Origin: Mycobacterium lacus
GTDB taxonomy: Bacteria; Actinomycetota; Actinomycetes; Mycobacteriales; Mycobacteriaceae
Assembly (NCBI RefSeq): GCF_010731535.1
Contig: NZ_AP022581.1
Location: forward strand, 124,001-188,000
Reading direction: 5' to 3'
DNA length: 64,000 nt
This document shows positions 57,013 to 64,000 of this stretch, piece by piece (the stretch's first letter is position 1; each line of letters begins with the position of its first letter). The position numbers and the translations under genes are program-made. The notes beneath the pieces are model-generated. The model saw nothing but the letters and a program-made list of their open reading frames with translations, was not told where the DNA came from and ran no database searches.

Positions 57013-57443
57013 TAGCGTACCTGGACTCCTCGGTTCTCGCACGTGCATACCTTGTCGATGAGGACGGACACGACCACGCTGCCGCGCTGCTCGCTGACCC
57101 CGAGATTGCCACCGTTACCGGGACGTGGACACGGATCGAGGTCTCGGGCGCGCTGGTTCGTGCAGCGCGCGCAGGCCGCGGTGATGAGAAGGGGTTGCTT
57201 GCGGTGCTCGACGCCGACCTCGCGGGCCCGGTGGCTATGCTTGGCGCGCCACAAGACCAGGTGGAGCGGCACGCTCTGGAACTCGTTCGCCGGCATGCGC
57301 TGCGCGCAATGGACGCCTGGCATCTGGCGGTCGCCGCACTTGTTGTTCCATCGCTGCTCGAACCCGGCGAGCCGAAGGCGTTCGCCTCCCGCGACGAGGC
57401 ACAACGCAAGGTCGCTGAGGAGCTCGGGTTCGTCGCGATGTGA
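57009..57443 (+). CDS. VapC-type PIN-domain toxin
   Basis: A 144-residue PIN-domain RNase. The four acidic metal ligands are present: D6 in AYLDSSVLAR, E44 in TRIEVSGAL, D102 in AMDAWHLA, and D129 in ASRDEAQ. VapC toxins cut tRNA or rRNA when the antitoxin is degraded. It is intact and translationally coupled to its antitoxin. It sits between the tRNA cluster and a broken ATPase gene, a typical accessory location. Confidence 0.9.
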   Translation: MIAYLDSSVLARAYLVDEDGHDHAAALLADPEIATVTGTWTRIEVSGALVRAARAGRGDEKGLLAVLDADLAGPVAMLGAPQDQVERHALELVRRHALRAMDAWHLAVAALVVPSLLEPGEPKAFASRDEAQRKVAEELGFVAM

Positions 57444-57928
57444 TCGGCGTCGACAGCTGACCTGATTGATTCCTCAAAACCCCTTGGCCCTATCAACCAT
57501 CGGTGTGTCGGTTTGCCGAGGGTGTGCGCTGCGCCAACGGTGCCCCCACCCGCCTTACGGGCATGGATGCCCGCGATTACGTCGGCGGGCGCGGCGAACG
57601 GATGCGGTCGGGCGGCGCGCAGCCCCTGGCTAGGGCTCTTGATTGTCAGGTCGGAATCCTCCGCCCACAAACACAGACCGTTCGAGGCGGACCAGAACCC
57701 GTGCAGGATCAGGACTCGGTTCCCTTTTCGTGGTACGCGGCGCCAGGCTATCCGGCGCGGGACGGCAAAGTATGCAGCCGCGCCGCGCCCTTCGGGAAGT
57801 CGGCGAATTCGTCTTCGTAGCAACCGAATGCCGGCTTGTGCATTCGATGGCGGCGCTGCCGCGTGTTCACGATTCTCGGATCGTGGCGGCCGCCGAGCGG
57901 CAGCGACGATCACCACGCGGCGAGGCCG
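57444..57928. other. Gene-poor region, no recognisable gene
   Basis: About 485 bp between the toxin gene and the end of the broken ATPase gene. Open frames on both strands show no family features and look like chance frames in GC-rich DNA. Confidence 0.4.
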
Positions 57929-59161
57929 CTACGAAGCCACCAGAGACATAACCCGATCATTTCCGCGAGTGGCTTCCCGACTCCGATCCACGGACCCGTG
58001 CCTGGCGGCAGTCGGTGGACGACGTTCCAACGCGCCCTTGCCGTAAGGCAATTGGGTATGCGACCACAGGCCGGAGACGGGTTGTCCGTTCCAGAGGAGG
58101 TTGATGGGTAGGGCCATTAACCGGTCGCCGAACGGCAGAGCTCCGGCTCCGGTGCAGAAGACCACGCCGGTGGTGAACTGGCCGCCGAGTCGGTCGCGCG
58201 CGAATGACAGGTGTCGGAAGTCGTGGATGTTCCCTGTTGCCGAGGCTTTGACCTCGACACCGACGATGCGACCGTCTGATGTCTGGAGGATGCAGTCGAT
58301 CTCTGATCCGTCGCGGTCGCGAAAGTGATACAAGTCGACCTCGAGATCGGCTGCCGCACGTAGCTTTATCGGCTCGTTGATCACGAACGTTTCCCTGATC
58401 GGGCCCGAGCCCTGCGCGGCTGGCCTGGCCAGAGAGTCGGCGCTTTGCCCGCGTAGCCAGGCGGCGAAACCGCTGTCGACGACGTGGATCTTGGCGCGCT
58501 TGTTGATCTTCGCGGTCAGATTCTGCGACCAGGCCGACAGGCGATGCACCAAATAGACCGTCTCGAACAACGCGAGATCCGAGCGGATCGTCCCTGCGTC
58601 GACCCCGATGACCCGCGCCGCTTCGGCCACGTTCAGCTCCTGCGCGGTGATCGCGGCCAGGTAGCGCATGAACCGAGGTAGGCGCTCGCTCTGCTCGATC
58701 TGCTTCGGCTCACGCACGTCGCGCTGTGTCACCGTGCGCAGAAGTCCGAGAACCATCGGCTGCGGGCGCGACCCGCGGGCCGCTGTACAACTTCCGGAAA
58801 GCCGCCGGTGTGGGCCAGCTGCAGATAGTCGTGGCGCCTGACGGGCGCGGCCTCGATGCTCAGGAGCGCTTGCGGGTTTGTGATCAGTTGCGTGACGATC
58901 TCCGGCCGGACACCTGCCCGCTCGGCGACAGATAGCGGCCACAGGTCGAGGATCGCTATCCGTCCGGCGAGTGACTCCGACAGCGTCGGTACCGTCAGGA
59001 ATCGGGTCGACCCCGACAGAAAGATATTGTCCGGGCCGGCGGTCATGATCGGTCGCCGTCTTGATCGCCAGGATCACCCGGGTGTAGGCCAGCGTGGCTG
59101 CCAGCTCGGTCCGTTCATCAGCTGGCACCCCTGCGATGTGCGGGCCTCTGGGGCGGCTCAA
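57929..59161 (-). pseudogene. Broken DUF4143/AAA_14 ATPase gene
   Basis: Pieces of one ATPase occur in two frames. TLAYTRVILAIKTATDHDRR (near 59100) is in the first frame. IFLSGSTRFLTVPTLSESLA and RIAILDLWPLSVAER, part of the AAA ATPase core, are in another (58729-59046). The gene returns to the first frame for the DUF4143 half: MRYLAAITAQELNVAEAARV, LFETVYLVHRLSAWS, HVVDSGFAAWL and the nuclease-like EIDCILQTSDGRIVGVEVKA. Thus at least two frameshifts are present. The Walker A start of the gene is also missing upstream. Intact relatives are ATP-binding proteins of unclear role. Confidence 0.8.
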
Positions 59162-59278
59162 CGGCGGCGTGGCCCGTGGTCACGCGCACCACGGCTTGCA
59201 CGTAAAAAGTCATCGAGAGGCGCCGGACCCGTAGAGATTGGCGCCGGCAGTGCCGGCCGTCGGCGCCCGCTCATCCAG

Positions 59279-61729
59279 CTATGGCGATCCGTGCTTCCCC
59301 GGTGTGCCGCCAAACTGGCCGGCGCGGCCGCCGGTACCGCCGCTGCCACCGTTGACGCCGTTGCCTCCGTTGCCGCCGTCGCCGTATATCGACGGGTTGA
59401 AGGTGCCGTTGACGACGAGCCCGGCGTCTCCGCCGTTGCCGCCGTCGGCGGCCCCGCCGCCGTTGCCGGCGTTGCCGCCGTTCCCGCCCGAGCCGAACAA
59501 CCCGAGGGCGCCGCCGCCGTCGCCGCCGTCGCCGCCGGTACCGGTGGGGGCCTCGCCGCCATGCCCGCCGGCACCGGCCACGGCGACCCCAACTAATTCG
59601 GCCTTGCCACCGTCGCCGCCGTCGCCGCCGGTCCCACCGGCCCCGGTGGCAGCCCCACCATCCCCGCCGGCGCCGCCGCTGCCCGCGCCCCACAGGGCGG
59701 CGGCGAAACCACCGGTGCCGCCGGACCCGCCGGTGCCGCTGGTCCCGGTGGCGGCCCCGCCAGCCCCGCCGGCGCCGGCGTGCAGCCCGGCGAACCCGAG
59801 GAAATCGACGGGGGCAAAGGCGGCGCCGCCGGGACCGCCGGGGCCGCCGGTCCCAGTGGTGGCTGCGCCGCCATTGCCGCCGGCCCCGGCCAGGTTTAGG
59901 GCGACCGTAACGACGCCGTAGGAAAGCGCGGCGCCGCCGGCGCCACCGGCACCACCACTAGTACCGGCGCCGCCATGCCCGCCGGCCCCGCCGATGGCGA
60001 TATTGATCCCGAGGTAGCTGCGGGCGGTGCCCGTGCCGCCGGGACCGCCGGTTCCGCCGAATCCTGTTGAGGCGTCGCCGGCATTCCCGCCGGCTCCACC
60101 CAGGCCAAAGAACAGGCCCTCAGCGTTGCCGCCGCCACCGCCGAACCCACCGTTTCCGCTGGTCGCGGGGCCGGCGGTTCCGCCGGCCCCGCCGATGGCC
60201 GCGAGTGCGCCGAAGGAGCTGCCGCCGTTGCCGCCGTTGGCGCCGTTGACACCGACGCCGGTGCCGGCGCCGGCGCCGTTCCCACCCACGCCGATGGCCC
60301 CCAGGGCGTAGCCGCCGTCTCCGCCATTGCCGCCGGTACCAGCGGGAGCGTCGCCGCCGTGCCCGCCGGCACCGCCCACGCCCAGCAGCCCGAAGCCCTC
60401 GCCACCGGCGCCCCCGTGCCCGCCGGTACCGGTCGCGGCCCCGCCAACCCCGCCGGCGCCACCGACGCCGGCGCCCACGATCGCGATGCCGGTGCCACCA
60501 GCGCCGCCGGCTCCGCCGGTGCCGCCGATCCCGGTGGCGGCCCCGCCGGCCCCGCCGGCGCCGCCGTAGGACACGGCGAACCCGATGAAGTCGGGGGCAA
60601 GAGCGAAGCCGCCAACACCGCCGGCCCCGCCGGTCCCGGTGGTGGCCGCACCGCCATTGCCGCCGGCACCGCCCCAGATCAAGTCGATCGCAAAAACACT
60701 GCCCGAAGAACCGGCGATACCGCCGGCGCCACCGGCGCCGCCACTGGTACCGGCGCCGCCGTGCCCGCCGGCCCCGCCGATGCCGATGTCGATCCCGATG
60801 GGGCTGGCGGCGCCACCCGTGCCGCCGGCCCCGCCGGCACCGCCGGTTCCCGTAGTGGCTGCACCACCATTGCCGCCGGCCCCGCCCTGGCCAAAGAACA
60901 GGCCCAATGCGTCGCCGCCGGCCCCGCCGGCCCCGCCGGTTCCACTGGTAGCCGCACCGCCGTTCCCGCCGGCACCGCTGATGGCGACGAGCCTGCCGCC
61001 GGCGCCGCCGACGCCGCCGACGCCGCCGTTCCCGGTTCCGCTGGCGGCCCCGCCGGGTCCGCCGTTGCCACCAATGCCGAACATCAGCGCGTTTCCTCCC
61101 GCCCCACCGGACCCGCCGCCGACGCCGCCGGCGCCGCCGGCCCCGCCGCTACCCCACAGCCACCCGCCGGTGCCGCCAATGCCGCCCGGCGCGCCGGCGC
61201 CGCCGGCCCCGCCAATCCCGCCGTTGCCGATCAGCCCGGCGGCCCCACCCGCACCCCCGGCCTGCCCGGGGGCGCCTGAGCCACCGTTGCCGCCGTTGCC
61301 CAACAACAACCCTCCGGGCCCACCGGCCTCCCCGGTTCCCGGGGCACCGTTGGTGCCATTGCCGATCCAGGGGCGGCCCAACAACGCGGCGGCGGGGGCA
61401 TTGATCACACCCAGCAGGTTTTGCCCCAGCGTCTGCAACGGCGAGGCATTGGCGGCCTCCGCCGCCGCATACGCGCCCACGGCCCCGGTCAGCGCCTGCA
61501 CGAACCGGGCATGAAACGCCGACGCCTGAGCGCCAAGCGCCTGATACTGCTCCGCGTAGCCGGAGAACAACGCCGTGACGGCCGCCGACACCTCATCACC
61601 AGCAGCGGCCACCAGCCCGCTTGTCGGGACCGCGGCCGCCGCATTGGCCACGGCCAGCGACGAACCGATACCCGCGAGATTCTCTGCGGCCGTCGCCAAC
61701 ACGTCCGGCGCTGCAATCACAAACGACAT
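59279..61729 (-). CDS. PE_PGRS family protein
   Basis: An 816-residue PE_PGRS protein. The PE domain (residues 1 to about 92) starts [20 protein letters not shown] and includes the [20 protein letters not shown] helix. A linker holds [10 protein letters not shown], the GRPLI-type motif. From about residue 140 to the end it is Gly-Gly-X repeats, mostly GGxGG with Asn/Ala, expected to form polyglycine-II-like sheets. Proteins of this family are exported by ESX-5. ATG 61729 is the correct start. It matches the PE_PGRS locus after Rv0831c in M. tuberculosis. It appears intact. Confidence 0.95.
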   Translation of the reverse strand: MSFVIAAPDVLATAAENLAGIGSSLAVANAAAAVPTSGLVAAAGDEVSAAVTALFSGYAEQYQALGAQASAFHARFVQALTGAVGAYAAAEAANASPLQTLGQNLLGVINAPAAALLGRPWIGNGTNGAPGTGEAGGPGGLLLGNGGNGGSGAPGQAGGAGGAAGLIGNGGIGGAGGAGAPGGIGGTGGWLWGSGGAGGAGGVGGGSGGAGGNALMFGIGGNGGPGGAASGTGNGGVGGVGGAGGRLVAISGAGGNGGAATSGTGGAGGAGGDALGLFFGQGGAGGNGGAATTGTGGAGGAGGTGGAASPIGIDIGIGGAGGHGGAGTSGGAGGAGGIAGSSGSVFAIDLIWGGAGGNGGAATTGTGGAGGVGGFALAPDFIGFAVSYGGAGGAGGAATGIGGTGGAGGAGGTGIAIVGAGVGGAGGVGGAATGTGGHGGAGGEGFGLLGVGGAGGHGGDAPAGTGGNGGDGGYALGAIGVGGNGAGAGTGVGVNGANGGNGGSSFGALAAIGGAGGTAGPATSGNGGFGGGGGNAEGLFFGLGGAGGNAGDASTGFGGTGGPGGTGTARSYLGINIAIGGAGGHGGAGTSGGAGGAGGAALSYGVVTVALNLAGAGGNGGAATTGTGGPGGPGGAAFAPVDFLGFAGLHAGAGGAGGAATGTSGTGGSGGTGGFAAALWGAGSGGAGGDGGAATGAGGTGGDGGDGGKAELVGVAVAGAGGHGGEAPTGTGGDGGDGGGALGLFGSGGNGGNAGNGGGAADGGNGGDAGLVVNGTFNPSIYGDGGNGGNGVNGGSGGTGGRAGQFGGTPGKHGSP

Positions 61730-62141
61730 CTGACGCCTCCCGCAACCCGTGTGATCCGGACCGTCGATCGCGACTCCCGTCAATCGGATGGTAGCCCTCC
61801 CGGCGGCGAATTCGAACGTATCCGACGATATTTCGCGTGATGGGTGACAACCCCGTTCCCCGGGAAACCACCTGCCGTCGACGGCTCTCATCGATCACAT
61901 CCGGGCACCCTGCCCCCAACTGGCAGGACACGTCCGCGCGCGCTTGACGTCGACGACCCACGTACATCGCAACTCGTCGCCGAAATGCCTGAAAACTCAG
62001 TGGTGCAGCCAATTTCGGCGCTTGAGCGCCTCGGGGCTCCGGGGGCCCCTTCCGTTCTCTCGCGAAACATCCTGCGCCGGGACGCCATCGACGGCGAACT
62101 CGGCACGCGCGCATCGAACGGCGTGCCGTCCCGATATTTGG
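61730..62141. other. Intergenic region upstream of the PE_PGRS gene
   Basis: About 410 bp carrying the PE_PGRS promoter and the tail region of the next gene. No gene is recognised. Confidence 0.4.
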
Positions 62142-63563
62142 TTAGGCGGTTAAGGGTCGGGGAGTTGCCGACCGATGTTCGCGTACCCATCCTTGGGCGG
62201 CCACTTGGGTGGCGTCCCAGGGCGACCCGAGTGGCGGGGTGTAGGACAGGTCGAGCTCGCCAAGGCTGTCGATGGTCATTTCGTGGAAGAGGGCGGTGGC
62301 ATAGGTGTCGATGCGTTTGGCGATTTCGGCGCCGCGGTGTCCGACGAGTTGAGCGCCGAGCAGGCGGCCGCTGTGTTGGTCGCCGCAGATGCGGATGTGG
62401 ATGGGGGTGGCGCCCGGGTAGTAGGCCTTGTGGTCATCGGGACTCGATTGGCTGGTGACCGGGGTCCAGCCGAGGTTGGCGACGAGGGCTTCATGTTCGC
62501 GCAGGCCGGTGCGGGCGGCGACGAGGTCGAAGACCTTGACGACTTGGGTGCCCAGGCTGCCCGCGAAGACGGCGTGGCCGCCAACGGCGTTTTCACCGGC
62601 CACGCGGCCTTGCTTGTGCGCGGTGGTGCCCAACGGCAACCAGGTGATGCCGAGGAGCCGGTGATGGGTGTGCACACAGTCGCCGGCGGCGAAGATGCCG
62701 GGCAGGTTGGTGCGCATGGCTTCGTCGACATCGATGGCGCCTTTGACACCGAGGCGGACGCCGGCGTCCGCGGCGAGTTCGGTGTCGGGCCGGACTCCGA
62801 CGACGACGAGGACGAAATCGACTGTGCGCGAAACTAATTGGTTGTCATGGCCGGCGGTGACGGTGAGCGCTCCGGTGGCACTGCGGGTGATTGCGGTGAC
62901 AGCGGTGCCAGTGAGGACCTCGACCCCGTTGCGTTCCAATTCGGCGTGCACGAGGGCGCCGAGTTCGGGGTCGACGGTGGGCAAAACTTCGGGCAGCGCT
63001 TCGATCTGGGTCACGCGGATGCCGCGGGAGGTGAGGGCTTCAGCCATCTCGAGGCCGATATAGCCGGCGCCGACGATCGCCGCGGTGGCGGGGTTGCGTT
63101 GCTGCAGGGAGTCCATGACAGCGAAGGTGTCGCCCATGGAGTGCAGTACGTGCACCCCATCGGCCGGGAGGAGCGCGTCGGGGCCGCTGAGCCCGCGGAT
63201 CGGTGGGCGGACGCTGACGGCGCCGGTGCCGACGATCAGGGCATCGTAGGACAGCTGTTGTGGCGCGCCGGTGGGGTCGAGGACGTCAAGGGTGCGCTGC
63301 TCGGCATCGATCGCGGTGACGCGGGTGTCGGTGAGCACCCGCATGCCGGTGGCGGCCAAATCGGCGGCGGTGCGATGGGCCAGGTTGGTCCAATGGGTGA
63401 CTTCCCCGGAGACGTAGTACGGGATGCCGCAGATCGAGAAGTTCGGGTAGGCGTCGGCGACGACCACGGTGACATCGGTCGTGGGGTCGAGTTCCCGGGC
63501 GCGCAGCGCCGCGCTGATGCCGGCGTCACTGCCACCGATCGCGACGATGTGACGTGCTGTCAT
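62142..63563 (-). CDS. CoA-disulfide reductase / NADH oxidase-like flavoprotein
   Basis: A 473-residue class III flavoprotein disulfide reductase. The FAD motif is VAIGGSDAGISAAL (7-20). The single redox Cys is C45 in SICGIPYYVSG, the CoADR/Nox type. NAD-binding is in IVGAGYIGLEMAE (near 163-175), and the second FAD motif is GIFAAGDCV (near 287). The C-terminal domain is complete. It could reduce CoA disulfide, polysulfide or oxygen. ATG 63563 is the start. It is on the same strand as, and 65 bp downstream of, a PstS-like gene. Confidence 0.85.
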   Translation of the reverse strand: MTARHIVAIGGSDAGISAALRARELDPTTDVTVVVADAYPNFSICGIPYYVSGEVTHWTNLAHRTAADLAATGMRVLTDTRVTAIDAEQRTLDVLDPTGAPQQLSYDALIVGTGAVSVRPPIRGLSGPDALLPADGVHVLHSMGDTFAVMDSLQQRNPATAAIVGAGYIGLEMAEALTSRGIRVTQIEALPEVLPTVDPELGALVHAELERNGVEVLTGTAVTAITRSATGALTVTAGHDNQLVSRTVDFVLVVVGVRPDTELAADAGVRLGVKGAIDVDEAMRTNLPGIFAAGDCVHTHHRLLGITWLPLGTTAHKQGRVAGENAVGGHAVFAGSLGTQVVKVFDLVAARTGLREHEALVANLGWTPVTSQSSPDDHKAYYPGATPIHIRICGDQHSGRLLGAQLVGHRGAEIAKRIDTYATALFHEMTIDSLGELDLSYTPPLGSPWDATQVAAQGWVREHRSATPRPLTA

Positions 63564-63628
63564 GCGGCTATGGCTCCTCGGGTGTGGGCGCCGCGGCGCG
63601 GCGCGGGTTCGGCAATCGGTGTGACGTC

Positions 63629-64000
63629 TCAGCTGACGACGTTGACGGCGGTGGCCACTTTCGACTGGAACTGTTCGGGCAACGGGAAGTACCCGAAGTC
63701 TTCGAGGTCGACCTGTCCTGGGCCGACGGTGGACTGCAGGAACGCTCGTACCGCCGCGCCGGTTTGCGGGTCCGGGTATTTCGAACACACCAATTCGTAG
63801 GTTGCCAGCACGATGGGGTAGGCGCCGGGCTGGGTGGGCTCGTAGAACGACGAGGTGTCCAACACCAAGTCGTTGCCATGGCCCGCGACGGTCGCCCCGG
63901 CGATTGTTTTGCCGACCGTGTCGGCGTTGATAGCCACCGCGGCCGGCCCTGCCGAGGTCACGATTTTGGCGGCGAAGAGCCGGTGCTGTTGCGCGAACGA
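63629..64000 (-). CDS. PstS-like phosphate-binding protein (C-terminal part, cut by window edge)
   Basis: The frame is open to the last base of the window, giving the C-terminal 123 residues. It has PstS C-lobe features: [39 protein letters not shown], and [18 protein letters not shown], then [14 protein letters not shown] at the end. The full protein should be an exported, lipid-anchored phosphate-binding subunit. No pst permease genes are in view beside it. It could supply the binding function lost by the pstS stub at 42.9 kb, but that is inference. Confidence 0.82.
   Translation of the reverse strand, partial: SFAQQHRLFAAKIVTSAGPAAVAINADTVGKTIAGATVAGHGNDLVLDTSSFYEPTQPGAYPIVLATYELVCSKYPDPQTGAAVRAFLQSTVGPGQVDLEDFGYFPLPEQFQSKVATAVNVVS

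Noticed and set aside
56693..57916. A 407-codon minus-strand frame opposite the vapBC genes
   Set aside because: vapB and vapC on the plus strand have clear domains, overlap and an operator; the antisense frame has none.
57503..58046. Plus-strand frames after vapC
   Set aside because: No recognisable domain, several equal competing frames, and overlap with the broken ATPase gene.
59238..61514. Several plus-strand Pro-rich open frames of 90-310 codons
   Set aside because: They are antisense shadows of the Gly-rich PE_PGRS repeats.

Overview
The window is high-GC actinobacterial DNA from a slow-growing Mycobacterium. The PE/PPE genes (SVP-type PPE, PPE-MPTR, PE_PGRS), encapsulin-DyP pair, mycothiol gene mshD, desA1, cpsA, cpsY, lmeA and the GTG/TTG start habit all point that way. 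Most of the backbone follows, from memory of M. tuberculosis gene order, the Rv0794c to Rv0834c segment. It is not M. tuberculosis itself: equivalents of Rv0802c, thiX (Rv0816c) and Rv0826 are missing and several loci are added. An environmental or opportunistic relative (for example the M. kansasii or M. marinum groups) fits, but the species cannot be fixed from sequence reading alone.

Layout. 1-8.1 kb: an Fe-alcohol/aldehyde dehydrogenase operon, an SVP-type PPE, an MHS-family symporter and a flavin disulfide reductase. 8.3-19.3 kb: a PPE-MPTR gene, the encapsulin nanocompartment with its DyP cargo, an M18 aminopeptidase, a VOC protein, purL, a CPBP protease, a cyclic-nucleotide phosphodiesterase and the Stealth phosphotransferase cpsY. 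19.6-22.1 kb: a HAD lipoprotein and an orphan MCE protein. 22.1-28 kb: a Rv0807-like protein, purF, purM, DUF3073, a YgfZ-like protein and an aminodeoxychorismate-lyase-type gene.

28-35.4 kb is the main accessory block, inserted where M. tuberculosis has Rv0812 next to Rv0813c. It has two parts. The first is a three-gene cassette for polyol-phosphate chemistry (TagF-like transferase, LicC-like nucleotidyltransferase, glycerophosphodiesterase). The second is a TIR + membrane + PknH-like sensor gene, now split by a frameshift, beside a four-helix membrane protein with Rossmann/TrkA-N-like folds and a RyR domain. The second part resembles nucleotide-centred immune or stress systems and is the best candidate for an undescribed system.

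35.4-41 kb: nitrobindin with a translationally coupled micro-membrane protein, the cysteine-regulated cysA2-sseC operon with a poly-Cys leader peptide, lmeA, an IS1380-family element, a perfect inverted-repeat element and a 56-bp tandem repeat. 41-46.8 kb: glnR, mshD and an ancestral pst phosphate operon whose pstS is deleted to a stub while pstC, pstA and phoT are intact, then phoY2. 46.9-55.5 kb: cpsA, dus, desA1, a TetR regulator, kmtR with a His-rich gene, a deaminase, a methyltransferase and a TIGR04255-type protein. 55.6-56.1 kb: tRNA Lys, Glu, Asp, Phe. 56.1-64 kb: a CRISPR-like two-repeat unit, a vapBC pair with its operator, a broken DUF4143 ATPase, a PE_PGRS gene, a CoA-disulfide-reductase-like enzyme and the 3' part of a PstS-like gene cut by the window edge.

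Two dispersed repeat families (about 56 bp and about 85 bp) occur between genes and inside coding sequence, notably twice within dus. Homology statements come from motif recognition and memory of families; no searches were run.
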